A DNA stretch of 32,705 bases. Source: a virus. Below the pieces are notes generated by a model. That model made no database searches and was not told the origin of the DNA. It saw only the letters and a program-made list of their open reading frames with translations. The number at the start of each line of letters is the position of its first letter. Position 1 is the stretch's first letter. Shown here piece by piece: positions 1 through 6,772 of the stretch. The DNA lies in IMG/VR virus record IMGVR_UViG_3300034107_000080, positions 1 to 32,705 of that record. One strand, written 5' to 3'. A program made the translations under genes and the position numbers.

Positions 1-127
1 GCAATCGTTAAAATTATTTAAAAATGGCTGATATAAGTAAATGCTCCGACCACCTTTGCCCCTCAAAAACTATTTGTTATCGATTTACTGCGCCAGCAGA
101 CAAATTTAGACAAAGCTGGGTAAATAC
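1..127. repeat. Terminal direct repeat, left copy (circular overlap)
   Basis: These 127 bases are identical to 32579-32705. An exact overlap of this odd length is the usual sign of a circular assembly graph written out linearly (127 is a common assembler k-mer size). The molecule is therefore complete, circular or circularly permuted, with a unit length of 32,578 bp. A true packaged terminal repeat is less likely because the repeat cuts through two overlapping small genes. Confidence 0.95.
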
Positions 128-254
128 CAACCGAGAGGCGGATGCTTACAACTGCGATCTATTTTGGCATAATGGTATTTGTAAATACTGCGGTCAAAAT
201 GAGGGCAATCATAAATTAAGTTGCGCCAAATATAAAATACAAATAAACATTTAA
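24..254 (+). CDS. Small cysteine-rich, zinc-ribbon-like phage protein
   Basis: A 76-residue protein with seven cysteines: C7, C12, C18, C44, a CKYC pair at 53-56, and C67, plus several histidines. This pattern suggests a small metal-binding fold. The N-terminus (cysteines followed by CYRFTAP) resembles a small family I associate with Bacteroidota phages; its function is not known to me. The start ATG overlaps the end of the gene that crosses the contig junction (stop at 32609, equal to position 31), so the two are probably translated together. The next gene begins 9 bp after the stop. The first 104 bases of the gene are repeated at 32602-32705. Confidence 0.75.
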   Translation: MADISKCSDHLCPSKTICYRFTAPADKFRQSWVNTNREADAYNCDLFWHNGICKYCGQNEGNHKLSCAKYKIQINI

Positions 255-263
255 TAAATAATT

Positions 264-470
264 ATGAAAATAGCAGTACTGACAACAGACCAAAAAATAT
301 TCCAGCTTTACCTAATGCAAGAAAACCTAACCTTTGCCGATGCTAGACAAATTTGCCGAAAAGAGGATTTGGATAACACCATTTACGATGATGTAATTGA
401 TCTCGATCCAAAGCAAAATGTTACCGACTGGGTGCGAGTGAGAATAAAAAGTAAAACATTAGAATGTTAA
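264..470 (+). CDS. Small hypothetical protein (68 aa)
   Basis: An acidic soluble protein of 68 residues with no membrane segment and no motif I recognise. It begins MKIAVLTT and its second half has a run of aspartates (DDVIDLD). It lies 9 bp after the cysteine-rich gene and is the last gene before a strong promoter at 495, so it probably ends the transcript that starts near 32060 and runs through the contig junction. Coding is supported by tight spacing and an open frame in the shared direction; the function is unknown. Confidence 0.65.
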   Translation: MKIAVLTTDQKIFQLYLMQENLTFADARQICRKEDLDNTIYDDVIDLDPKQNVTDWVRVRIKSKTLEC

Positions 471-494
471 TAAAATGTTAAAGTTTTAATTTTG

Positions 495-525
495 TTTGCA
501 TAATCAAAATAAGGTTGTATATTTG
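495..525 (+). promoter_or_regulatory. Bacteroidota-type promoter P1
   Basis: TTTG at 495-498, a 19-bp spacer, then TATATTTG at 518-525. This matches the Bacteroidota housekeeping consensus (-33 TTTG, 19 bp, -7 TAnnTTTG) exactly. The leader that follows (526-542) is shared with the promoter at 1682-1712, with one mismatch over 25 bp counting from the -7 box. It drives the gene at 559. Confidence 0.85.
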
Positions 526-558
526 TACTCAGATAACAACAATTAAAAAACAAACATT

Positions 559-753
559 ATGACACCACAAGAAATGATTAAAGCAGAATACAAAAGAAGA
601 ACAGACTTAGTAAACGACATTACATTTAGAAAGCAATGTGTTAAAATGGCTAAAGCTTTAGGAATTACCTCTGAAGAATGGAATAAAGATAAAGTTCATA
701 TTATGTTAATTTTTGCAAATAAATTTTGTCAATTAGAAAACAAAGCGGTTTAA
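559..753 (+). CDS. Small hypothetical early-type protein (64 aa)
   Basis: A basic soluble protein of 64 residues, with no membrane segment. It contains a possible short helical motif (MAKALGITSEEW) that could be a helix-turn-helix fragment, but this is weak. The start is set by the ACAAACATTATG context, which recurs before several genes here, and by a perfect promoter 33 bp upstream. A hairpin overlapping the stop codon (742-762) may end this transcript. Having its own promoter and a shared leader with the LPD29-like gene at 1759 suggests the two are expressed together, probably early. Function unknown. Confidence 0.7.
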   Translation: MTPQEMIKAEYKRRTDLVNDITFRKQCVKMAKALGITSEEWNKDKVHIMLIFANKFCQLENKAV

Positions 754-769
754 TACCGCTTTTAAATTT
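742..769 (+). terminator. Hairpin terminator overlapping the stop of the 559 gene
   Basis: AAAGCGGT (742-749) pairs with ACCGCTTT (755-762) around a 5-nt loop that contains the stop codon, followed by an A/T-rich tail with a T4 run. An intrinsic terminator or partial attenuator before the gene at 777. Confidence 0.6.
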
Positions 770-776
770 TTATAAA

Positions 777-965
777 ATGGCACAAATATTAAAACCATCC
801 CGCTCCGATAACAGGGGCGGTTCTAATCGTAATCAAGGAGCAAAGCCGAAGTATAACGAGCCGACAACAACAATAGCCTTTAGGGTGCCTTTATCTTTAG
901 TTGATGAAATAAAAATACTTGTAAAGGAACAACTTAAAGAAAAATTAAATACATTTGATATGTGA
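777..965 (+). CDS. Small DNA-binding-like protein (possible ribbon-helix-helix)
   Basis: A 62-residue protein. The first half is basic and low in order (RSDNRGGSNRNQGAKPKY); the second half, TTTIAFRVPLSLVDEIK and on, has the beta-strand then helix pattern of small ribbon-helix-helix or related DNA-binding proteins. Similar short proteins occur in Bacteroidota mobile elements. The open frame extends back to 726, but that would overlap the previous gene and terminator, so the ATG at 777, just after TTTTTATAAA, is preferred. The stop overlaps the GTG of the sigma factor gene (ATGTGA), implying coupled translation. It may be a regulator; this is inferred from fold pattern only. Confidence 0.6.
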   Translation: MAQILKPSRSDNRGGSNRNQGAKPKYNEPTTTIAFRVPLSLVDEIKILVKEQLKEKLNTFDM

Positions 966-1399
966 TTGAACAACTTGCACAACGAGATAGCGACTGGCGA
1001 TTGATGGCTTTTAAAATTACAAAAGACAAAGACCTTGCTGACGATATTGTGCAGGAGATGTATTTAAAAGCGCACACGTTTAAGAATATAAATAATTCGT
1101 ACATTTACACAATCTTACGAAACTTATTTTACGATAGTTTAAAGACAAAAGAAATACTAATTGATGACTTTACAAGGTTTGAGATTATAGATGATGAATA
1201 CATAACGCTACCGGAGTTTGATGAAATTTCAAAGCGATTAACTTGGTACGAGAAAACGATGTTTGTTTGCTCAACATTAGAGGGGCAACGACCATTTTCA
1301 AGGCAAACGGGAATTCACATCCAAACAGTACACAGAATTAATAAAATGGTAAAAGAGAAACTAATATGGCAAGTAAAAAACCAAAACTCGGGACAATAG
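962..1399 (+). CDS. Phage RNA polymerase sigma factor (sigma-70 family, ECF-like)
   Basis: A 145-residue protein with the layout of a short ECF-type sigma factor. Region 2 lies at about residues 10-62, with the core DLADDIVQEMYLKA motif that contacts RNA polymerase and the -10 element. Region 4 lies at about 92-135, with a helix-turn-helix (RPFSRQTGIHIQTVHRINKM). It would redirect host RNA polymerase to phage promoters, perhaps the late ones: most of the tail and capsid region lacks visible TAnnTTTG boxes. It starts with GTG inside the overlap with the previous stop. The next gene begins inside its 3' end. The promoters it would recognise are not known. Confidence 0.8.
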   Translation: MIEQLAQRDSDWRLMAFKITKDKDLADDIVQEMYLKAHTFKNINNSYIYTILRNLFYDSLKTKEILIDDFTRFEIIDDEYITLPEFDEISKRLTWYEKTMFVCSTLEGQRPFSRQTGIHIQTVHRINKMVKEKLIWQVKNQNSGQ

Positions 1400-1653
1400 T
1401 AAAAGAGATTACAGAGGCAGTCGGAATAAAGCAATGTGCCAAATGTGAGGACAGACAGTTTACGATGGACAAATGGACTCACAAGAAGCCAATTTGCAAA
1501 ATTGATTGTAAGGATTGCGAAGCGTTTAATAGTCCAGAGCCTAATATAGCAGCATTGTATCTTAAATACTTCGGCTTGGATAACACCAACACCAAAAGCG
1601 AAAAGGTAATGGCGATAATGGTAAAGGATCTAGATAAATTGTTCAATAATTAA
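1366..1653 (+). CDS. Small CxxC protein, probable metal binding
   Basis: A 95-residue basic protein with a CAKC pair at 24-27 and further cysteines in KPICKIDCKDC (about 44-51), suggesting a zinc-binding cluster. The rest is helical, ending in lysine-rich sequence. The first 34 bp overlap the sigma factor gene in another frame, so the two are likely made together. Comparable small cysteine proteins are common in Flavobacteriia phages, but the role is not established. It is followed by an A-rich stretch and a new promoter, so it ends the sigma-factor transcript. Confidence 0.7.
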   Translation: MASKKPKLGTIVKEITEAVGIKQCAKCEDRQFTMDKWTHKKPICKIDCKDCEAFNSPEPNIAALYLKYFGLDNTNTKSEKVMAIMVKDLDKLFNN

Positions 1654-1681
1654 AAAAAAATTAAAAAAAGTTTATTTAAAG

Positions 1682-1712
1682 TTTGCGCATTAAATAAATA
1701 GTTTTATATTTG
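1682..1712 (+). promoter_or_regulatory. Bacteroidota-type promoter P2
   Basis: TTTG at 1682-1685, exactly 19 bp, then TATATTTG at 1705-1712. Bases 1705-1729 match 518-542 (promoter P1) with a single mismatch, so the shared block covers the -7 box, start region and leader. It drives the LPD29-like gene at 1759. Confidence 0.85.
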
Positions 1713-1758
1713 TACCCAGATAACAACAACGAAGTTTTTATCTTAACAAATAGAAATT

Positions 1759-2130
1759 ATGGCTTACATTACTTCAGAATCAGTAAAAGAAATGAGAAAC
1801 ATTATCAAAAATTTATATCCTGCAAAACAAGGGTGGAAATTTTCAATCGTAAGAGATCACTACACTAGTGTACGTTGTTCTATTTTATCGGCTCCAGTTG
1901 AGTTGAGATTAGACACAACATTGACAAACCAAAGCGTTAACAATTTTTGGATTGAAAGTAATTATGAGGGAAAAAATGATATTGCAAAAGAAATATTGCT
2001 AAATATAAATGATATCTTAAACCTAAATAATTTTGATAAAAGCGATGCGATGACCGATTACTTTCACGTTGGACATTACGTTAATATTTCAATAGGTCAG
2101 TGGGATAAACCATTTGAATTAAAAAACTAG
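1759..2130 (+). CDS. LPD29-like protein of mobile elements
   Basis: A 123-residue soluble protein. The N-terminal part (SVKEMRNIIKNLYPAKQGWKF, then a YTSVRCSIL strand) resembles the LPD29 domain, one of the 'large polyvalent protein' domains found in phage and plasmid proteins. The family is found in early or anti-defence contexts in some elements, but no activity is proven. It has its own promoter whose leader is shared with that of the 559 gene. Its stop codon is shared with the GTG start of the next gene (TAGTG), so it leads the modification cassette that follows and may be co-expressed with it. Family assignment is from pattern recognition only. Confidence 0.65.
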   Translation: MAYITSESVKEMRNIIKNLYPAKQGWKFSIVRDHYTSVRCSILSAPVELRLDTTLTNQSVNNFWIESNYEGKNDIAKEILLNINDILNLNNFDKSDAMTDYFHVGHYVNISIGQWDKPFELKN

Positions 2131-2297
2131 TGGAAAACAGAAAAAAAGGATCAGGAAGCAAAGAAAATGTAGGTAGGCACTCGCTTACCTACAAAACCAA
2201 AAGAATAGGTAAAACAGTACCCGAAAGCATTTACGATCTATGTTTGTCGTTAATCGATGCTGAATGCCTAAAATTTAAATTAAAAATGAAAAAATAA
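2130..2297 (+). CDS. Small hypothetical protein with GTG start (55 aa)
   Basis: A 55-residue basic protein read from a GTG that overlaps the previous stop (TAGTG), with its own stop overlapping the next ATG (TAATG). These two overlaps, exact filling of the gap, and a sensible soluble sequence (RHSLTYKTKRIGKTVPESIY) argue that it is real although short. The central VPESIYDLCLSLIDAE part looks helical. It could be a small DNA-binding or accessory protein to the ParB-like gene, since the two would be translated in series. No family recognised. Confidence 0.65.
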   Translation: MENRKKGSGSKENVGRHSLTYKTKRIGKTVPESIYDLCLSLIDAECLKFKLKMKK

Positions 2298-2866
2298 TGG
2301 AGATAGTAAAAATTTCGGAGGTTAAATTAAACCCGAACAATCCTAGACTTATTAAAGATGATAAGTTTAAAAAGTTGGTTCAGTCAATAAAAGACTTTCC
2401 CGAGATGCTAAACATCCGCCCAATAGTAGTTAATCAAGATATGATTATTCTCGGAGGTAATATGAGATACAAAGCCTGCAAAGAAGCTGGACTAAAAGAG
2501 ATTCCAGTTATCATAACAGACTTAACAGAGGAACAACAAAAGGAATTTTTAATTAAAGACAATACAAGCGGTGGCGAGTGGGATTGGGATATATTAGCGA
2601 ATGAGTGGGATGCGGAACAATTAAATGATTGGGGTTTAGACGTATGGCAACAAGCACCAGAAATTGATTATGATATTCTAAATGACGATGATGTTTCAGA
2701 CCAGTTAGAAGATATGACCAATGGCGTAAAAAAAGCAATACAAATAGAATTCGAGGCAGAACATTACGAAGATGCTTACGCACTTGTTAAATTCTGGAGA
2801 GAACGTGAAGCTTATGTAGGAGGAATGATAATAGAATATTTAAAAGCTGAAAAGGATAAATTATGA
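2297..2866 (+). CDS. ParB/sulfiredoxin-fold N-terminal domain protein
   Basis: A 189-residue protein. Residues 1-75 form a ParB N-terminal-like domain: ISEVKLNPNNPR at the start, then a second box GGNMRYKA at 53-60 (ParB proteins have GERRYRA here). This domain can bind or cut nucleotides or DNA. It is followed by EFLIKDNTSGGEWDWDIL, a stretch often seen in phage ParB-like proteins that lie beside DNA methylases, and then an acidic tail. There is no ParB helix-turn-helix, so chromosome-type partitioning is unlikely. It overlaps the FkbM gene by ATGA. In phages, such proteins often sit in DNA-modification or packaging neighbourhoods, as here, just before the terminase. Confidence 0.8.
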   Translation: MEIVKISEVKLNPNNPRLIKDDKFKKLVQSIKDFPEMLNIRPIVVNQDMIILGGNMRYKACKEAGLKEIPVIITDLTEEQQKEFLIKDNTSGGEWDWDILANEWDAEQLNDWGLDVWQQAPEIDYDILNDDDVSDQLEDMTNGVKKAIQIEFEAEHYEDAYALVKFWREREAYVGGMIIEYLKAEKDKL

Positions 2867-3561
2867 TTTTACAAAAAAGCGAAATAAAAGGAATCAAGTT
2901 TTATCATCGTCAAGGTATGTCTGACCTAAAAACCTTTGAAGAAGTAATAGGAAATGAAACCTACTTAAAAAAAGGTATGACAATACAACCTGGTGAAACT
3001 TGGATGGACTGCGGGGGGAACGTTGGAGCCTTTACTTTATTAGCTTGTGCAAAAGGTGCAAAAGTAACAGTTTACGAACCTGATCCATACAACTGCGAAA
3101 TGATTAAAAAAAACCTTGAATTAAATGGGTTTCAAGCTACAATTGTTCAAGCTGCATTAGTTCACGATAATACAAAAAAATTAACTTTATTTATTGGAAA
3201 TAATGGGAATGTCTGGCGAAATTCAATAGTAAAAAAATGGAATAACAAAGGTATAAAAGTAGATTGCATAAACTTTGAAACAGAAGCTAAAAACTTCGAT
3301 TGTTGTAAAATGGATATTGAGGGGGCAGAAATGCTTATCCTAGAAAATACAAATAAAATATTCAAAAAATTAGTTTATGAGTGGAGTTTTGATATTGACG
3401 GAAGTTTGCCAAGATTTTGGAACATAATAGAGAAACAACAAAAACAATATAATCAATTAAAAGACGTAGGTAACACGGGAAAATTTAAAAGTAGAGATTA
3501 TGATGTTTGGCAAAAATCTTGGTTTCCAGCTTGTACTAATGTTTTTGCATTTAATTTTTAA
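2863..3561 (+). CDS. FkbM-family methyltransferase
   Basis: A 232-residue SAM-dependent methyltransferase. Motif I is WMDCGGNVGAFT (47-58), followed by the acidic strand end YEPDP (71-75) and the family-typical KMDIEGAE (149-156). FkbM enzymes methylate hydroxyl groups of small molecules and sugars; the length is normal for the family. It overlaps the ParB-like gene (ATGA) and sits 3 bp before a 2OG dioxygenase, so the three are one translational unit. That neighbourhood makes DNA-base or sugar hydroxyl methylation a reasonable idea (inference). The alternative is methylation of a glycan or other cell component. Confidence 0.85.
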   Translation: MILQKSEIKGIKFYHRQGMSDLKTFEEVIGNETYLKKGMTIQPGETWMDCGGNVGAFTLLACAKGAKVTVYEPDPYNCEMIKKNLELNGFQATIVQAALVHDNTKKLTLFIGNNGNVWRNSIVKKWNNKGIKVDCINFETEAKNFDCCKMDIEGAEMLILENTNKIFKKLVYEWSFDIDGSLPRFWNIIEKQQKQYNQLKDVGNTGKFKSRDYDVWQKSWFPACTNVFAFNF

Positions 3562-3564
3562 AAT

Positions 3565-4362
3565 ATGAAAAGAATAGATTTAATACAAGTAGAACATAAT
3601 CGCAAAATTGGAGATAAATGCGAATATATAGAACCTAATGTAACAGAGGATTGTATATTTTATGTAGATGATGAAGCGATAGGATTTTACCTTACCAAAA
3701 TGCCTGAAAAAATGTGTAAACTTGCTGACCTAGCTAATGCAGAATTTAGATCTAAAAACGTGCCGAAAAGTATGATGGCAAGAGCTGGTAAATTAAGAGC
3801 ATTACAAGCTGGTAAGTCAAAAGAAGAAGCTAATAAAATTGATGTAGAACAATATTCAACAATATTAGGAAGTATACCACCAAAGGCATTAATGCGTAGG
3901 GAATATGAAAATAGAAGTTCAGTTCATTCAGTAAAATCTGCTCAAACTTTTATAAAAGCAATGTTACTTTTGGCAAAAGAAAGTGAGCAGCTAATTAAAG
4001 AGATCCTTCCAAAACAATACGAGCAGCAAATAAAATTATTTGAGGATGTTCCAGAGAAATGGAGATTTGCAAACCTATTTACAAGTTCTATTTCAAATTA
4101 TAATATTTCGGCACCTTTTCACCGGGATGCAGGAAATATTGTCGGAGCCGTAAACGTAATTATTTGCAAAAAATTTAACTCAAAAGGAGGGGATTTAAAT
4201 ATACCTGAGTATGGAGCGACAATCGGACAACAAGATAACTCGATCTTAGTTTACCCAGCTTGGAGAAATATGCACGGAGTAACTCCAATTATACCAACTT
4301 TTGAGGGAGGCTACAGAAATAGTTTAATTTTTTACCCGCTGAAAGCATTTAAAGGAATATGA
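3565..4362 (+). CDS. 2-oxoglutarate/Fe(II) dioxygenase, TET/JBP-like
   Basis: A 265-residue protein. The C-terminal third carries the full double-stranded beta-helix signature: H186 and D188 in APFHRDAG, H237 in RNMHGVTP, and R251 in GYRNSLIFYP, which would bind iron (H, D, H) and 2-oxoglutarate (R). The segment between holds GGDLNIPEYGATIG and a hydrophobic strand NSILVYPAW. The N-terminal ~170 residues are charged and helical. The arrangement resembles phage TET/JBP-type enzymes that oxidise methylated bases in DNA. A C5-cytosine methyltransferase at 25717 could supply 5-methylcytosine. The neighbours (ParB-like, FkbM, terminase) fit DNA modification before packaging. A protein or sugar substrate cannot be excluded. 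Confidence 0.75.
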   Translation: MKRIDLIQVEHNRKIGDKCEYIEPNVTEDCIFYVDDEAIGFYLTKMPEKMCKLADLANAEFRSKNVPKSMMARAGKLRALQAGKSKEEANKIDVEQYSTILGSIPPKALMRREYENRSSVHSVKSAQTFIKAMLLLAKESEQLIKEILPKQYEQQIKLFEDVPEKWRFANLFTSSISNYNISAPFHRDAGNIVGAVNVIICKKFNSKGGDLNIPEYGATIGQQDNSILVYPAWRNMHGVTPIIPTFEGGYRNSLIFYPLKAFKGI

Positions 4363-4523
4363 AAGTAATACAATCGGCAGAAGGTAAAAATATAAATACA
4401 TTTTTATCCGTAAGCGATGCAGCAAAAAAATTAAACATAAAAAGGGATTTGATTTTAAGATGTTGCAAAGGAAAACAGAAAAGCGCAAAAGGATTTAATT
4501 TCAATTACGATGGCATAGAATAA
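4359..4523 (+). CDS. Small NUMOD1-like DNA-binding peptide (54 aa)
   Basis: A 54-residue protein starting in an ATGA overlap with the dioxygenase gene. Residues 14-51 (FLSVSDAAKKLNIKRDLI, then CCKGKQKSAKGFNFNY) match the pattern of NUMOD1, the helix-turn-helix-like DNA-binding module found at the C-termini of homing endonucleases. No HNH or GIY-YIG nuclease domain is attached, so this is either a stand-alone DNA-binding peptide or the remnant of a homing endonuclease gene. It completes the coupled cassette just before the terminase. Confidence 0.6.
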   Translation: MKVIQSAEGKNINTFLSVSDAAKKLNIKRDLILRCCKGKQKSAKGFNFNYDGIE

Positions 4524-4540
4524 GAATAAAATTTTAATGA

Positions 4541-4903
4541 ATGAACAAACAAAATCCAACACTAAAAAAAGCGATGATTGATGCTCTTGAAAAATCTTTA
4601 GGGATTGTTACAACCGCTTGCAAAAAAGTAGGTATAAACCGAAGTACTCATTATGATTGGATAAAAGAAGATGAGGAGTACAGAGATGCAGTAAACGGAA
4701 TTGAGGATATTGCCATTGATTTTGCAGAGAGTAAACTTCATTCTCAAATTGACAAAGGAGATACCACCGCGACAATTTTTTATTTAAAAACCAAAGGAAA
4801 AAAAAGAGGTTATATTGAAAGGACAGAATACCAAATCGATGTTGAAAAACCTATATTTAAACAAATAGACCTCGATGTTATTACAGACGACAGCGCAGAG
4901 TAA
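4541..4903 (+). CDS. terS: Terminase small subunit
   Basis: A 120-residue protein with an N-terminal helix-turn-helix (GIVTTACKKVGINRSTHYDW, about 21-40) followed by a helical, charged region, as in TerS-like proteins that recognise the phage packaging site and load the large subunit. It ends with an acidic tail. Its last 29 bp overlap the large-subunit gene in another frame. Family assignment is supported both by the helix-turn-helix and by position directly before TerL. Confidence 0.85.
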   Translation: MNKQNPTLKKAMIDALEKSLGIVTTACKKVGINRSTHYDWIKEDEEYRDAVNGIEDIAIDFAESKLHSQIDKGDTTATIFYLKTKGKKRGYIERTEYQIDVEKPIFKQIDLDVITDDSAE

Positions 4904-6038
4904 AATAAGACAATTAAGAAAACGAGTAAGGATTGTGCAGGGCGGGACAAGTAGTTCCAAAACCTTTACAATCCTTCCTCTTTTGATACAGTACGCAATG
5001 GACACGCCCAACTCCGAGATAAGTGTAGTTGCTGAATCAATCCCGCATTTAAAACGTGGTGCCTTAAAAGACTTTTTAAAAATAATGCAGTGGACTGATA
5101 ACTTCAATTCAAACAATTTTAATAAGTCAAACCTAACTTACAAATTTACGAACGGATCTTATATCGAATTTTTTAGCGCAGATCAACCCGACAAATTAAG
5201 GGGAGCGAGGCGTGATGTACTTTTTATAAACGAGTGCAATAACATTACTTTTGAAAGTTACCAGCAGTTATCGATCCGTACAAAGAAATTTATCTATTTA
5301 GATTACAACCCGACAAATGAATTTTGGGTGCATACCGATTTGATAAACGATAGCAATTCCGACTTCATAATTCTAACGTACAAAGATAACGAGGCACTTG
5401 ATCCAGCAATCGTAAAAGAGATTGAAAAGGCACAAGAGAAAGCCAAGACTTCGGCATATTGGGAGAACTGGTGGAACGTTTACGGATTAGGGCAACTCGG
5501 AACGCTGGAGGGCGTTATATTTGAAAATTACGAACTAATCGATACAATACCCACAGAGGCAAAGTTAATCGGTTACGGGTTAGATTTTGGATATAGCAAC
5601 GATCCGAGCGCACTAATTGAAGTACACGAATACGATGGTAAAATAATTTGCAACGAGGTTATTTATAGCACTTCACTTTTGAACTCCGATATAATAAACT
5701 TAATGAGCCACGATAAACGCCTCCCGATTTGGGCGGATAGTGCCGAGCCGAAAAGCATCGAGGAAATAAGACGAGCAGGATATAACATTAAACCGGTTGT
5801 AAAAGGAGCCGACTCGATTAATTTTGGGATTTCGGTACTGCAACAAAAGCAAATGTTAATCACAAAGTCAAGCGTGAACCTAATTAAAGAGTTGAGAGCG
5901 TATAGTTGGGATGTTGATAAGACTGGCAAAAAACTAAACAAGCCGATTGATTCGATGAATCACGCTATTGATGCGCTTCGATACTTCGCAATGATGCAAC
6001 TTGCAATTAAACCTACACGAAAAGTAATAATTACATAA
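4875..6038 (+). CDS. terL: Terminase large subunit (ATPase and nuclease)
   Basis: A 387-residue packaging motor. The ATPase half has Walker A at 23-30 (GGTSSSKT) and Walker B at 115-120 (VLFINE), followed by an N-T/FES coupling segment. The nuclease half has acidic residues in GYGLDFGYSNDPSA (about 232-246) and WADSAEPKS (about 285). Sequence style is that of the PBSX/Terminase_3 family. The length is slightly short but all motifs are present. The start ATG lies inside the small-subunit gene. The packaging type (headful or cohesive end) cannot be told from the sequence. Confidence 0.95.
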   Translation: MLLQTTAQSKIRQLRKRVRIVQGGTSSSKTFTILPLLIQYAMDTPNSEISVVAESIPHLKRGALKDFLKIMQWTDNFNSNNFNKSNLTYKFTNGSYIEFFSADQPDKLRGARRDVLFINECNNITFESYQQLSIRTKKFIYLDYNPTNEFWVHTDLINDSNSDFIILTYKDNEALDPAIVKEIEKAQEKAKTSAYWENWWNVYGLGQLGTLEGVIFENYELIDTIPTEAKLIGYGLDFGYSNDPSALIEVHEYDGKIICNEVIYSTSLLNSDIINLMSHDKRLPIWADSAEPKSIEEIRRAGYNIKPVVKGADSINFGISVLQQKQMLITKSSVNLIKELRAYSWDVDKTGKKLNKPIDSMNHAIDALRYFAMMQLAIKPTRKVIIT

Positions 6039-6067
6039 ACAAAACCACATTTTTAAGTTATAATAGT

Positions 6068-6772
6068 ATGAGAGTAGTAATTCCAACAGATTTAAAGGAG
6101 ATAACATTATCGCAGTACAAGCGTTATCAAAAAGTCGTAGCCGATAATGCAGATGATGAAACGTACATTTGCATTCAGATGGTTGCAATATTTTGCAATA
6201 TAGAAGTTAGCGATGTGATGAAACTCCCAGCGATTGAGTTTGCCGATATAGTAAAAACAATAGCGCAAACACTCGACCAATCGCCATCACTTACAAAGAC
6301 TTTCAAAATGAATGGCGTTAACTACGGATTTATTCCAAATATGCAGCGGATTTCACTAGGTGAACACGCAACGATTGACACGTGTATGGGTAAAGATGAA
6401 TTAACCGAGTTGATGTTAAGCGTAATGTACCGACCAATAACAAAAAGCATAAAAGTAAACGGGGAAAAATATTACGAGATTGAAGAATTTACTGGCGATG
6501 AATCCCTTGCGTTAAATTTTAACGATACTCCGATGCACATTGTAAGAGGTGCAATGGTTTTTTTTTGGACTTTATTCAGCGAATTATTGAATCACACCCT
6601 TTGCTCTATTCCAAAGATGGCAGCGAGGGAGAAGCTGAATTTGGAGGAAGCTTTACCGAACGATGGGGATGGTATCAATCATTTATCACAATTAGCCGAG
6701 AACTTAAAATACGAATTTCAGACGTTGGAAAAGAGCCTCTTTTTGAATCACTCACGTTATTATCTTACCTAA
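6068..6772 (+). CDS. Tail assembly chaperone, unshifted product
   Basis: A 234-residue open frame. Residues 1-166, ending in the AMVFF encoded at the T9 run, look like a normal folded acidic protein (MRVVIPTDLKEITLSQYKRY and on). After the T-run the same frame continues for about 68 residues that do not look conserved, while the -1 frame (6565-6825) holds a WGWY-containing domain typical of tail assembly chaperones. I infer that the short form is made by normal reading and a longer 252-residue form by -1 slippage at 6559-6565, like lambda gpG/gpGT. These chaperones coat the tape measure during tail assembly. The leader TTATAATAGTATG also precedes the gene at 29592. Confidence 0.7.
   Translation: MRVVIPTDLKEITLSQYKRYQKVVADNADDETYICIQMVAIFCNIEVSDVMKLPAIEFADIVKTIAQTLDQSPSLTKTFKMNGVNYGFIPNMQRISLGEHATIDTCMGKDELTELMLSVMYRPITKSIKVNGEKYYEIEEFTGDESLALNFNDTPMHIVRGAMVFFWTLFSELLNHTLCSIPKMAAREKLNLEEALPNDGDGINHLSQLAENLKYEFQTLEKSLFLNHSRYYLT
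6559..6565 (+). promoter_or_regulatory. Slippery heptamer T-TTT-TTT for -1 frameshifting
   Basis: A run of nine T residues (6558-6566) sits in the chaperone gene with codon phase GTT TTT TTT TGG. The heptamer T TTT TTT therefore has the X XXY YYZ form needed for tandem -1 slippage, after which reading passes to the frame of 6565-6825. No other homopolymer that long is seen in the tail genes. A sequencing or assembly error in the run would give the same picture. Confidence 0.65.

Noticed and set aside
726-776. Upstream extension of the 777 gene
   Set aside because: Would overlap the 559 gene and its terminator hairpin; the ATG at 777 has the better context.
3162-3365. 67-codon minus-strand frame in the FkbM gene
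   Set aside because: Antisense shadow of a well-supported methyltransferase with full motifs.
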